Positions 21,497 through 34,022 of a stretch of 64,000 nucleotides of DNA are shown here, one piece after another (positions within the stretch are counted from its first letter, which is position 1; the number at the start of each line of letters is the position of its first letter). The DNA lies in NCBI GenBank assembly GCA_030374805.1, contig JARGSG010000214.1, positions 434,001 through 498,000 of the forward strand. The letters are read 5' to 3'. The notes beneath the pieces are model-generated. The model worked only from the letters and a program-made list of their open reading frames with translations, did not search any database and had not been told where the DNA came from. A program made the position numbers and the translations under genes. The stretch is from Gracilaria gracilis (taxonomy: Eukaryota > Rhodophyta > Florideophyceae > Gracilariales > Gracilariaceae).

Positions 21497-22861
21497 ATGC
21501 GCCGCCTCCTTACCTTCATCCCCCATTCGCGGCCGCTTCTTCCAAGTCCCGTGCGCTCAATTCCGCCCCGCGCCCGCGCTAGATGGATATGTTCTCGCAA
21601 CCGTCGTCGTCGAAACGTTGGTGTGCCGAAAAACGTTCAGATCGGCACTCCGCCACCCCAACTAGCAGCCCATCAGTCTCCCTGGGAGGACTACCTCATC
21701 CCCGAACTGAACGGAAACTACTCTCCAAAGAATCCGCAGAGGTACGATTCGAACGCTGAGCCATTCGTCGTATTGGGCGTTGAGTCATCTTGTGATGACA
21801 CGGCCGCTGCGGTTGTTCGGTCAGATGGCTTTGTTCTAGGCGAAAGTCGGGTCTCACAGGATGCTCTTACAGAAGCATGGGGCGGAGTAGTTCCTCACGT
21901 TGCGCGTGACGCGCATGAAGCTGTCATAGACAAAGTGATTCAACAGGCACTCAAAGACGCAGATATGCATCCATCTCAATTAGACGCCGTCGCAGCAACC
22001 ATGGGACCTGGGCTCGAGGTCTGTTTACGTGTTGGATACCGAGCAGCCCGTCGAGTTGCTCTTGAACATAGCAAAGATTTTGTGGCTGTCAATCACCTTG
22101 AAGCCCACGTACTTGTTGCTCGTCTTGCGTCACACACACCATTTCCATTTCTGACACTGCTTGTTTCAGGTGGTCATTGCCAACTTCTTCTTGTGCGCGA
22201 TGTGGCGCAGTATGAGGTGTTTGGTGGCACTCTTGATGATGCGCTAGGAGAGGCTTTTGATAAGACCGCTCGTTTGTTGGGGCTGGAGGTTGGATCAGGA
22301 GGGGGGCCGGCGCTGGAGAAACTGGCATTAAAGGGAGACCCTCGAGCGATTCCGTTTCCGGTGCCGATGGCTAAACGACCCGATTGTAACTTTTCATTTG
22401 CTGGACTCAAGACTAGTGTTCGGGTCGCCATAGACAAACTGGGTGGTGACGAAGTTGTAAGGGCTAACGAGGTGGTAAGTGCGGATATTGCGGCATCATT
22501 TCAGGAGACGTGCGTTCGTCATCTTGAGCAGCGGGTGAAGCGAGCGATCAAGTTGTGTTCGGAACATGATATTGGCGTCAGTACATTAGTTGTTTCCGGT
22601 GGTGTCGCCGCAAACAAAGTGGTGCGAACAAGGTTGCAGGATTTATGTGAGAGTCGAGAATGGAGTTGCGTGTTTCCTCCAATCCGGCTTTGTACAGATA
22701 ATGGCGTTATGGTCGGATGGACGGGTATTGAACGTCTTAGAAAGGGTATTGCAGACAATACAAGCCATCTGGACGTGCGGGCTCGGTGGCCCCTCGCTGG
22801 TCTGGGTCCTTTATCAGTGCCGTTGCCCCCTGACATGTCTAGAACAGCTGCGGCAAAATAA
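21497..22861 (+). CDS. tRNA N6-adenosine threonylcarbamoyltransferase, organellar type
   Basis: TsaD/Kae1/Qri7-family enzyme that transfers the threonylcarbamoyl group to A37 of ANN-decoding tRNAs. The 454-residue frame is complete. The first about 85 residues are Arg/Ser/Pro-rich with few acids, fitting an organelle-targeting leader, so this is probably the mitochondrial or plastid (Qri7/OSGEPL1-like) enzyme. Landmarks: VLGVESSCDDTAAAVV (93-107), the metal-binding H-x-x-x-H at residues 200 and 204 in NHLEAH, VSGGHCQL (about 223), NFSFAGLKTSVR, VVSGGVAANK and TDNGVMVGW. No intron is needed. The start ATG fits the leader. It converges on the KARI gene 435 bp downstream. Identification is firm; the compartment is inferred. 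Confidence 0.95.
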   Translation: MRRLLTFIPHSRPLLPSPVRSIPPRARARWICSRNRRRRNVGVPKNVQIGTPPPQLAAHQSPWEDYLIPELNGNYSPKNPQRYDSNAEPFVVLGVESSCDDTAAAVVRSDGFVLGESRVSQDALTEAWGGVVPHVARDAHEAVIDKVIQQALKDADMHPSQLDAVAATMGPGLEVCLRVGYRAARRVALEHSKDFVAVNHLEAHVLVARLASHTPFPFLTLLVSGGHCQLLLVRDVAQYEVFGGTLDDALGEAFDKTARLLGLEVGSGGGPALEKLALKGDPRAIPFPVPMAKRPDCNFSFAGLKTSVRVAIDKLGGDEVVRANEVVSADIAASFQETCVRHLEQRVKRAIKLCSEHDIGVSTLVVSGGVAANKVVRTRLQDLCESREWSCVFPPIRLCTDNGVMVGWTGIERLRKGIADNTSHLDVRARWPLAGLGPLSVPLPPDMSRTAAAK

Positions 22862-23296
22862 ACGTGACACCACGAACGACATTACCCGCAACATACTTAT
22901 GATTGCTTGAGACGTAGCTGTATTAGTGTATCAGTTAACATGATGTGGGGTAATCGTAGCAGATGCAACAACGATGTGCGTACTGACGAAGCTTTGAGTA
23001 TTTCAGAACCCATGCCTCTTGAGTAACAGCACTTCGAGTGGACGACTTTGAGCACAGCTGTGACGAAGGTTTTATGATCAAAGTCTAAGGCTGAAACAAT
23101 AGAACTGTACCTATCCAACCTGCTTTTCAACAAGGGTAGAGTAAAATGAGCTTGAAGTCTCCCTGGGCTGTATCATGTTGGTTTCCTCTGCAAAACCATG
23201 GTTTCATCGTGAAGCAACTCTCCGAGATGCAGCGTTCAATATGCCTCATTCTATCAATGAATACTTCCAGTTCACTAAAAGAAAATGGGCACAACG
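22862..23296. other. Convergent intergenic region
   Basis: 435 bp between the 3' ends of the t6A and KARI genes. No gene or clear repeat; both polyadenylation regions must lie here. Confidence 0.6.
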
Positions 23297-25478
<2,182 letters not shown>

Positions 25479-26564
25479 TCAGTCAAGCTTGATGACATCC
25501 GCCGGCTGTTCCAAGTTACGTCGCGCCTTGGCCGACATGCGTCGACGTCTAGTCTTGATGAACGACCAATCCGATTCCGGAACAAGTTCCATCAACCCCT
25601 CTTCAACCTTCTCCCCAAACAGACGAACCATATTCCAAAACGATCGCGGCGACACCGTGGCCATCGAAAGCACGCGCAGTCCCTCGCGCTGCTCCTGATT
25701 CTTGAGCACGTCGCGAAACGCCTCCGCCAACAACTCGCGCGGCAACTTGAACATGCCCGTCTCCTCCGTCCACGCGCGCGCATCCAGCGCGCGATACCGC
25801 ACCTTGAACGTATAGCCGCCGTTATCAATGATTTCATAGCGCTTCGCAAGCCACGCCTGGTAGCGACGCTCTCCCTCAGCCTCCTTCTGGCGCTGTTCCA
25901 AAGCAGACTGCAAGCTATTTCGAAACGACTGTCCGCACGCATCCAGCTGAGAACCATCTCCAGTCACCGCCTTGGCCAGTTCGGCGCCGATCATACCGCG
26001 CGCATCCTCGCCCATGAGCGTCTCCATCACCTCGCCGGCGTCCTTCTTCCCCGTGTTGCGCCGCTTGTTCCGGCTCAACGTGGCAATGTCAGCAGCGCCG
26101 GCGCGCGCCGGCGCAGCGCCACTAGCAGCGGCGCGCGATCGCTTCCTACCCACGGTGCGCACGGGCACCACGTCATCGTCATCGTCGCCCTCGCGCGCGT
26201 GCGCGTCCGGCGTCCACTCATCGCCGCTGTCAACGGACTGCGCCACCAAGTCGCGCACGCCCGCCACGCCGCCCGCGCGCGCCTTCTGCGGCGCGGCGCG
26301 TCGGCGAGCGCGCGTGGCGCGTTTGGGCGGCTCGACGATGAGCGTCTGGCCAGAGTCGAACAGCGTGTCGACGACGGCGTCGGCGCGCGCGCGCACGGGC
26401 GTGGGCGGCGGCCCGGCGATAAGCACGCGCTCTGGCGGCGCGTGAAGAGAGGCGGTCGCCTGCACGCGCGACAGCAAGGCGCCGTACGTGTCCGAGCGCG
26501 CCACGTCGTTGAGCGTGATTTGACGCCCGTCGGGGAAGCGGAAGCGTAGCCGCAGCTCGCCCAT
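25479..26564 (-). CDS. Protein with N-terminal ubiquitin-like domain
   Basis: 361 residues from the ATG at 26564 (MGELRLRFRFPDGRQITL). The frame stays open further upstream, but that extension is Arg/Pro-rich and starts at a non-ATG codon, so 26564 is preferred. Residues 1-80 look like a ubiquitin/UBX-type fold (RFRFPDGR, then ERVLIAGPPP, then SGQTLIVEPPKRA), resembling the N-terminal domain of OTU1-type proteins. A low-complexity acidic/basic linker follows. The C-terminal 150 residues are well ordered: ERRYQAWLAKRYEIIDNGGY, KLPRELLAEAFRDVL, VSPRSFWNMVRLFGEKVEEG and ESDWSFIKTRRRRMSAKARR. No catalytic OTU signature is present. The C-terminal family is one I cannot name. Very GC-rich, with host-like codon use. 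Confidence 0.75.
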   Translation of the reverse strand: MGELRLRFRFPDGRQITLNDVARSDTYGALLSRVQATASLHAPPERVLIAGPPPTPVRARADAVVDTLFDSGQTLIVEPPKRATRARRRAAPQKARAGGVAGVRDLVAQSVDSGDEWTPDAHAREGDDDDDVVPVRTVGRKRSRAAASGAAPARAGAADIATLSRNKRRNTGKKDAGEVMETLMGEDARGMIGAELAKAVTGDGSQLDACGQSFRNSLQSALEQRQKEAEGERRYQAWLAKRYEIIDNGGYTFKVRYRALDARAWTEETGMFKLPRELLAEAFRDVLKNQEQREGLRVLSMATVSPRSFWNMVRLFGEKVEEGLMELVPESDWSFIKTRRRRMSAKARRNLEQPADVIKLD

Positions 26565-27339
26565 GACGCGGACGAGGGGACGCGAGCGAGGGTACGCTGG
26601 CGGGAGGACGCGGTTGGGGGACGGTGGCCACTGCCGCGGGCGCGGTGTGGTGCGGTGCTTGGCGCAGGCTTGTGTTCGCGATCGGCGCGGCGAAGTGAAG
26701 CGCAGCGCATCGATAGATTGTTCAGCCTCACAGTCTGTCTGAGGCTGAACCAGTGTTTTGAAATGCGAACCGAAATCAGGCACGTGTTCGCTCTGCAATT
26801 TGGAGACGGTTGTTGACACTGGCCGCGCGGCTCAGATAGATATTCGTTGCGCGCGGTGTCCAATGCGCGTACGAGCCGTGCGTCGTTTCGCCCGCCAACC
26901 GCCGCGCACGCGGACCGCAACATCTCGCGCGCACTCGTGCCATTGTCCACCCTCGCGGTCGAGTCGTCCCTCAGCGCTGTTTCCGCCCATCCGCACCGCT
27001 TATCTCCCGCCAGTCAGCGTCCCCGTCGCCGCGTTCCGGCGCGTCGCGACGCACGCGCCGGAACGCGACGATGGCAGCTGCCGTGTTTGACCCGCGCGCG
27101 CCGCGCTCCCCCGTGCATAACTTGGGCGCGCAATTGTGGCGGCGCTTGCGTCATATTCAATTCCAACTGGTGGTATGCATCTGAGTAGTTCGTTATGCTG
27201 CGCTCCGAGTGGTATATAAGCGAATACCTTCTTTGTGCGCTACGACTTGGGCTTCACTGCATCTTTCTATCGTGTGTACATTCAAAGCGTCCGCTGTCCA
27301 CAAGCTGCTACACCGAACCGCTTGGAACTGTACTGGCAT
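26565..27339. promoter_or_regulatory. Divergent promoter region between two host genes
   Basis: 775 bp separating the minus-strand ubiquitin-like gene from the plus-strand PH gene. It is GC-rich in the middle and AT-richer toward the PH gene, where a TATA box stands at 27213-27220. Confidence 0.5.
27213..27220 (+). promoter_or_regulatory. TATA box of the PH-domain gene
   Basis: TATATAAG, about 120 bp upstream of the first in-frame ATG (27340) and 159 bp upstream of the next (27379). The spacing would place transcription start near 27245. Confidence 0.55.
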
Positions 27340-27921
27340 ATGCAGCTACTTTCATTCCCAGAACATCCAATCACTGATATGGCCCGTCCGCCAACCGTTC
27401 GACGCCGCAAACTGTTTGATCGCCAGGGTTATGTCAAACTGCGTCCGTCTTTTTTCTCTCACAAGAGGTCCACCTACATGCGTCTCCGTCGCTCCATTCT
27501 AGCGCTCCACAATGATCACGAACCGTTTGTTTCCAACGCCGCCACCGAAATCTCCGTGCTTGGATGCACAATTGTCGCCCCGTGCTCCCTCATGCCCAGG
27601 TCGTTCATAATCAAGTTCTCTACTGGTGAGCAGCTTCGCGTGTCATGCATATCAAAAGGCGATGCAAAACGGTGGAGAGAAGCGTTGATCACCGCATCGA
27701 GGAAACCGCTGCAGGGCGCATATCAATTCCATTCGTTTGAACAACAAAGTCAATCCACTCATTCACATTCTACCAGCGATACTGACTCCCGCTCTCTGCA
27801 TCTTCTGTCCTCGTCTATGATGTCTCAACTAACAGAGCAATCCCACACACCTGATGTTTTGTCTACTTTGGACGCTTCTATAATGTTCCCACGGAACTAT
27901 GCATTCATCGTGAACGAGTGA
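27340..27921 (+). CDS. Small PH-domain protein
   Basis: 193 residues from the first ATG after the TATA box; an alternative start at 27379 (MARPPTVRRRKLFDRQGY) gives 180. Residues about 25-125 fit a pleckstrin-homology domain: GYVKLRPSFFSHKRSTYMRL, a strand with VLGCTIVAP, SFIIKFSTGEQLRVSC, and the closing helix with the invariant Trp in DAKRWREALITAS. The C-terminal 70 residues are Ser/Gln/His-rich and probably disordered. Such proteins bind phosphoinositides or partners at membranes. No catalytic domain is attached, so the role here is unknown. It is the last host gene before the hAT field. Confidence 0.75.
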   Translation: MQLLSFPEHPITDMARPPTVRRRKLFDRQGYVKLRPSFFSHKRSTYMRLRRSILALHNDHEPFVSNAATEISVLGCTIVAPCSLMPRSFIIKFSTGEQLRVSCISKGDAKRWREALITASRKPLQGAYQFHSFEQQSQSTHSHSTSDTDSRSLHLLSSSMMSQLTEQSHTPDVLSTLDASIMFPRNYAFIVNE

Positions 27922-28430
27922 TCATGGGTAAGAGCGACACCATCTGTACCGATTACTAACAATACTATTGCAAACATAACACATACCTAGTGCCAGTTTT
28001 GAACGATCAGTGTCCTGATCCATCGCTTGCGCAGCTTTTTAGTTCAACCTCCGACCCCCGCCGTCCACATGCAAATTGAAGCACACTGACAGAAAGCTCA
28101 CGATGAGCGGTATCTATACACCAAGTTTCAGCTTCGTCTCATAACGGCATGTGTGTTTACAGGATTTGGAATTGCCTTATACTTTGCACAAACCGCCAAT
28201 ATGGTAATATGGAAGGAAACGACAAGGATCAGTGCACCGATCCATTTGAAATCGACCAGGACACTGAACGACTTTTGAAACTCTCTAACAACATCTGCAC
28301 AAGCTAGTTCTTTGTCTAACAGAGCGAGCCTAATAAAGTGTAGTCCGCTCATGACAGTTTAACTCATATAATCTGATTGTCTTAGTTAACAGCATTGTAC
28401 TGAAGTGGAAAGTGCGCAAAGCATACAACC
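27922..28430. other. Intergenic, no gene recognised
   Basis: Holds only short frames. It ends at the MITE beginning at 28431. Confidence 0.4.
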
Positions 28431-28624
28431 CAGGGTCGTATTTGTGACTGACTGTTTTTGCCTCTTTCGTCAGAATGACTACCGTTTTGTTTCCCCTAAT
28501 AAGTTTATACTTCGTTTCTGAATGTTTCTAGAGGAATGTGACTACGCGGCGTAGCACGTTTATGACTACTGACTGAGAGGTACATGAAAATAGTCAGTCA
28601 CAAATACGCCCCGATCTCTGTCAT
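28431..28624. mobile_element. Short hAT-type MITE
   Basis: The left end CAGGGTCGTATTTGTGACTG matches the ends of the 29140 element, and GTCAGTCACAAATACGCCCC at about 28595-28614 is its inverse. The right end seems altered: the expected CCCTG is absent, though ATACAA occurs on both sides (28423 and 28626). The boundary is therefore approximate. Confidence 0.6.
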
Positions 28625-29131
28625 CATACAAGTACCTAGACTGGTTTACTGTAGACTATGAACTTAGTAAGGCAACATCTCTATCTCTCTCTTTATGAGC
28701 ACACAAGGTAAATAACGAACGTAATGCGGAGCGTTTCTGTTTGAAGAAACGTTCTCTCGCCAGAAAGCCCAGTATTGTTTCAGGCCATTTCCTTTTAACT
28801 TCAGAAACAACTAACTCATGTCCTCTCGCAGAGAAGGCAAACACGATCTTCTCGCAGCGGTCCTTTTAAAACGGCATGTCTCTGTCAAAGTTTTGATGCT
28901 GAACATTCACGAAGTGCGCGTTAACTCATGTCATTATGCTTCACGGCGTGAAGCGTACCCTTGGTAAGTCACTGGTCATGGATAAAATGATTTACATGGA
29001 ACTATTATTGTACGTACAACCTTCGTTTGATTTCAAACAAAAAGCTTTCTAAAGTCTTTGGTTTCAATGCCTAACAATCTGACTGGCCTCAGCTCCTTTC
29101 GAACATCCATCAATATGTCCAGAGCTTCTCC
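28625..29131. other. No gene recognised
   Basis: Sequence between two hAT-type elements with only short chance frames. Confidence 0.4.
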
Positions 29132-29139
29132 GGTAGACC

Positions 29140-29875
29140 CAGGGCCGTATTTATGACTGACTGACTTCCCTACAATTATGAATGACTTTGACTGACTGAC
29201 TCGTCCTCTTTATATCTAGTCAGTCATTCTAGTCATTGAACGCGATGACTGACTATATACACAGATATGAAACAAAAAACGCGCCATGACACTGTCCAAA
29301 GCATACCACAATCGACGGCAAGAAGTCAATACTAGTCAATACTCTGCTTAAAAGTTTAGATGTCTTTCTAGCAAAGCTGTCGACGGCGGCGGCAAGTAAA
29401 AAAGCTACATTCCTTGCGAACATCAAAGGCACCGTTTGATCAGGCATCTTTCCTGGCTTCATTCCTACCATTTTTTTGTCTCACCGATCGTTTCAATGAC
29501 CAAACAAAAGGCCTCATCACTTCCTTCACTCTTAGGAGAAACGCCATGCATCAGATAGACAACAGCGTTGAAGAGATTACTGCAAACTCCACCCAGTGTC
29601 CCAGAGAAAGCACTATTGCGAAAAAGCTTGTCCGTGAGCAAACCAACAAGGCACTGTTTTGCATCCGACTGCCTCTGCCTTTTCGTCAAACTGTTCTCAA
29701 AGTTGCTCGAGATATATCCAAGAAGAGATGATGCTCCCAATGGTGCCAAACGCGCTACAGTTCTGGTGATATACCTGATGACTAGATCATGACTAAATCT
29801 GACTGACTGCCGTAATAAACTAATGACTAGTGACTTTGGGGTACCCCCATTTAGTCAGTCAGAAATACGCCCCTG
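29140..29875. mobile_element. Non-autonomous hAT element with 8-bp target duplication
   Basis: 736 bp bounded by CAGGGCCGTATTTATGACTG on the left and the inverse of CAGGGGCGTATTTCTGACTG on the right. It is flanked by identical GGTAGACC at 29132-29139 and 29876-29883. CAGGG termini with 8-bp duplications are diagnostic of hAT elements. It contains no transposase. GACTGACTGAC motifs recur near both ends. The termini resemble those of the transposase-bearing element at 30261-33440 (GTA..TATGACTGACTGAC), which may once have mobilised it. Confidence 0.9.
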
Positions 29876-29883
29876 GGTAGACC

Positions 29884-30252
29884 ACAGCGCTTCTAGCCTT
29901 CGTCGATGAGATTCAACCTCGGACTTATCGGTTGCCTTCCTTCTCTCCAAGCCCGGTCGAACGATCATAATTACGTAGCTTTGGCCTATCAGCGGCAAAA
30001 ACTCCTGTTCGTCCATTCTTTCCTTATATTTCATATCAACTCTACGCATAAAGAGTGGCAGCTCGCCCATGACACCAGGTTGGAAATATAGTTGGGCAGT
30101 CACTGGCTTCTCAAAAAACATATAGTACCCATACTAATAAGATATACCCGTAAGTGGACCTGATGGAAAAACAAAACCAAGCAAACATAGCGTTAGTACA
30201 TTAGGCAGGGTCTCAATTTGAAATGTTCTTGTACTTATTCGTAAATGAAGGC
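29884..30252. other. No gene recognised
   Basis: Spacer between two hAT elements. Confidence 0.4.
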
Positions 30253-30507
30253 CTCCGTATCAGGCCCGTAGCTATGACTGACTGACTATCGAAGAATAGC
30301 GAATCAATGTAACTAACTAACAACTTCAAACGTAGTTTAGTCATTAGTCACTTTTCAGGTACACGTCACACACCATCCATACGTGGCGGGCCCCAAGCTG
30401 GGCACTCGATTCCATATTACAAGACACAAAACGCCATGAATGATCAACAAAGTGTCATGATGAGGGCTCATCCTATCAAGTGATCGGCAATCATCCATAC
30501 GGCATAA

Positions 30508-30720
30508 GGCTCTTTCTACATATGGACATGGACATGCGTTTTTGGCACTGTACCCGACAAAAATTTAAAATTAATATATATTTACAAAGCAAAAATTTAA
30601 AAACAAATCTGATAGAACGATTCTGCATTGTCTCTTCCGTGGGGTCGCTTTTGAGCGACCCCAAAATCGTGGACAATGGACAATTTAGATTTTTGTCCAT
30701 GTCCATATATAGAAAGGGCC
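30508..30720. mobile_element. 213-bp MITE nested in the hAT element
   Basis: Terminal inverted repeat of about 28 bp: GGCTCTTTCTACATATGGAC on the left and, inverted, GGCCCTTTCTATATATGGAC on the right. The interior has a perfect hairpin GGGGTCGC..GCGACCCC at about 30641-30662. The flanking triplets are TAA and TTA, so a 3-bp duplication is only approximate. Confidence 0.75.
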
Positions 30721-30723
30721 TTA

Positions 30724-31025
30724 GGGCATCCCCACCGGTTGAGACCAAATCCTATCCTAAAACAGTAGCCGGTGTACTTCAGGGGCAGAACTGCTTCCAC
30801 GCTGCAAATCTGGCGAGCACGTGGCATGTGTGGCAGCACCCATCTGAAACGCCAGCCCAAAACGTCGTTTTGATTGTTTTTTTAGGGATTCCGGACTAAA
30901 ACGAGGCACTTTTGGCCCAGATCTATTGTGTTTGGGCTGGGCTGACTAAACGCGCGCCCCTGTTGAGCCCCTACAAGACCGGTAGAAATAAGATTTGGGA
31001 TTTAGTCACACGAGTGGGGATGCCC
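30724..31025. mobile_element. 302-bp MITE with TTA duplication
   Basis: Starts GGGCATCCCCACCGGTTGAG and ends in the inverse of GGGCATCCCCACTCGTGTG, with TTA on both sides (30721-30723 and 31026-31028). The 3-bp TWA duplication and GGG start fit PIF/Harbinger-type MITEs. It lies directly against the neighbouring 213-bp MITE. Confidence 0.85.
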
Positions 31026-31199
31026 TTAAGCCGTCCAATACAGCTCCGACCAATACAGATAACGCCAATAACGCCGTTACAGCTGCGGAAGTCATTGCTA
31101 AACAACTCGCAATTTAGGAACGACGTCGCCGCTCTAGAAATGGTCGCGGAAGTAGCACAAAAACTTCCATGTGGAGCACCATTGCAGCGAGTATAATCC

Positions 31200-33359
31200 A
31201 AGATGATTTTAAACCCTTATTTCTATGCAAATTTTGCAAAACTATGCACAAATTAACAAAGCTTATTCCAACAGCAATATAGTTCTGTAATATAAAACAT
31301 ATCAAAAATCAATATACGAAAAGCTCATAAACAGCGACGATCACAATGGCACAGAAAGAGAGATGAAAAGTATCATCAACAGAGGAATAACTGATCACGT
31401 ACAGACAAATGCAGTAACCAATATTAGAATATTTTTCTCCAACCAACGTGAGACAATACCAACAACAAAGAATTGCCCCAACCTTTTACCGCAGAAACTT
31501 CTTCAAAGTGTAGCTCTAGTATTATATGGTTCTATACCGAGATCTCAATTTCGCAAATTGGGAAAGCACTTCTACAAATATTGGTTGACCTATTTGGTGG
31601 AAGACTACAGATTAAAAGCAAATTTTGCATTGAATCCAATCTCCTGCGTACCTATAAAGCAATCTGCTCAATGCTGCAGGAAAGAGTAAAATTAGCAAGG
31701 ACGGGATCCGTAACATTTGATGGATGGAGCGCAGCATTGCAAACTCTAATAATGAGGGTGACATGGCATTTTGTAGAAAAAGATTGGAAATTATGTTGCG
31801 TTCCAATCGCCGTATGGAACATGTCCAACTTGCCGAAAAATGCATCCCAACTTTGTTCTGTGTTACAGGAGATCGTTTCATCAAATTTAATTGTTGGCTC
31901 CTATGAAATCATCATTTATACAGTTACATCAGACAGTGAGCCGGCGACCGCAAAAGCAGTCGATTTGTGTACTGATTATAACGGGTCTATATGATGTGTT
32001 GTTCATCTTGTGGCTCTTGTCGTGAATGATTCATTTAAGAAAGGCACAGCTTGGCAAAAGTGCATGGATCATGTTGAAAAGGTTCCCTCCTATTTTAATT
32101 ATCATGCTAAAGCTAGTATGGCATTGAGAGAGAAACAGTGCGAATCGAGGATTACGAATGACCAAATTCAAAAGCTCAAGCACGACTTACCGACAAGATA
32201 GCATTCTAAATTGGGGGCTATGACGACATTGTTGGTGAGATCGGCAAACATTGCTGCCGTAGCAAACGAACTAGCCATCTCCCCTTCTGATTTGCCGATA
32301 CTTTCTCAGGAGCAAATGAATGGTTTGGCAGAAATTGTTGCAATCTTCCAGGAGGTCCGTCGGGTAGCGCGACAGCTTGAAGCTGACAGGCATATGTCTA
32401 TGTCACGTGCACCGAGGCTTATACGTGAACTGTGTGAAACTCTTCAGATTATGTCGTGTTGTATGATCCCAAGCTCGCGAGATTATTCCGTGCCAATGAC
32501 AGAAACAACTGATTTGTTCTCAATGGACGACATTTCCTTGATTTCTCTACCTACTGTTCCTGGTTGTGCAAACGCCGATGCTGCAAGAGATGAAGCCAGA
32601 ACAGTTCACCACCTAAAACCGGCTTCTCGTGATCTTTGCTCTCACCTTTGCCAATCTTTAGATCGAAGACTGAGCAATATCTGGAAGCCCATAAAGGCTT
32701 TCGAAGGGGTTTCTCTGGACATCCGTGAAACATCAACAGATCAATTGGAAGAACTTATAGGTTTTCTTAGTTCTGAGAGCCGTCGATCTCTTTTATTTCA
32801 CCTTGCTGCACTACTAGATTACAATGAGTGCGAATTGGATTTTCTAAATATGGCACCGAATGCGAAAGAGGCATATACTAGCGTGTTATACGCAGCTTTA
32901 ATAAGGGAGGTTCTACAGCTCGAAAGCAACGACGAGGTTCCTGCTGCGTCCTTGATGGTTAAGTTTGAAATATTTCCCAAGAAGATGCGCAGAACACTAC
33001 GCGAATGCGGTCGCAAAGAGCCCGACTACGCGCTCGAGTATTGAAAGAAGGCTAACAATGTCACATCGTTTGTGAGTCCAATGCCTTTCAACTTGGTTGC
33101 CCGTGCTTTTCTAGCGGCACAAGCATCTTCGGCGGCTGCAGAGCGGCTTTTCAGTGACTTAGGCCGTCGAGAGGGATCACAGTGTCATTCTTTATTGTCT
33201 AGTACAACTGAAATGTGCGAACTACTTCGTGTATACGTTCGTGACGAGCTGCAATCACGCAAAGTAGTTCGGAGCGGATTGCTACACCCCTCGGGTCAGG
33301 CCTTCAAACTTATTGTTCTTACCGTTACCAAAAGGGTCTTTATTGAGTACACTGACTAA
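31200..33359 (+). pseudogene. hAT transposase, broken into at least five pieces
   Basis: Cut-and-paste transposase of the enclosing element. A remnant of a BED-type zinc finger (FKPLFLCKFCKTMHKL) lies near 31207-31260. The RNase H-like core starts around 31700 with GSVTFDGWSA (first Asp) and HFVEKDWKL, and continues with SDSEPATAKAVDLC (second Asp region). After stops near 31992 and 32200, a helical insert runs from 32211 to 33044. The C-terminal dimerisation region at 33072-33359 has the typical ARAFLAAQASSAAAERLFSD. Frames shift near 31690 and stops occur at several junctions, so no active protein is made. Confidence 0.9.
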
Positions 33360-33448
33360 CAATGTGACTGGCAGGCTGTTTTTGGCGGTGACTAATGACT
33401 TTTCATGATGAGAGATTAGTCAGTCACATCTACGGGCCTGCTCCGTAT

Positions 33449-34022
33449 GTTCTCCATCAAGATAAAGGATGTGATTCCGCAGCGCTAAGTTTAAATTCCA
33501 CATCACTGCTTATTAAGACCTCTGGCTTATGACAAAGTTCCTCAGTGCCAGTGGCTGTCAACGGCGTAGCAGTATCTTTCAACAAATTCAAATAGCCTGG
33601 GGTCTGGAGTTCGGATTTCCGCAACTTATCTCCTCGTGGCAGGGGGAACTTCGAGTTGCTGCCAGCTTGAAAAGGCCGGGATTAGTAGCCCACAAGCCAA
33701 ACCGCACGCTCACCATTCTTTGCCTATATGGCCCCTCATGTACTGACTCGTCAATACTTGAGCTGTCCATGTAAGCTCTCTTGGAGGCTGGAATAGGGAA
33801 AAAGCCATCTAGTTGAGACCCACTATGCCCATCAACGATGGGATCAAGATGGATGAAAGGCATTGAATTGCTTATCCCGAAGGCTTGGTGCTTTTAAGAT
33901 GATGCTTTCAAGCTCTCTTCTGGGCTCTTTCAGACTTGAATTTGATCCGTAAGGCTATAGAGTAACGCGTTTTCGTAATTTCTCGCAGAAAGGACTTCGC
34001 CTGAAACACTGAAGCCAGAAAA
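33449..34022. other. No gene recognised
   Basis: Minus-strand frames at 33588-33863 could be the ruined 3' end of the Sel1-like pseudogene, but no motif supports this. Confidence 0.3.

Larger units (their letters stand above)
30261..33440 (+). mobile_element. hAT transposon with 8-bp target duplication
   Basis: 3180 bp. The left end CAGGCCCGTAGCTATGACTG and the inverse of the right end CAGGCCCGTAGATGTGACTG are near-identical inverted repeats. The 8-bp duplication CTCCGTAT is perfect at 30253-30260 and 33441-33448. The body carries two nested MITEs near the left side and a decayed transposase on the plus strand. Boundaries are certain to the base by eye. Confidence 0.95.
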
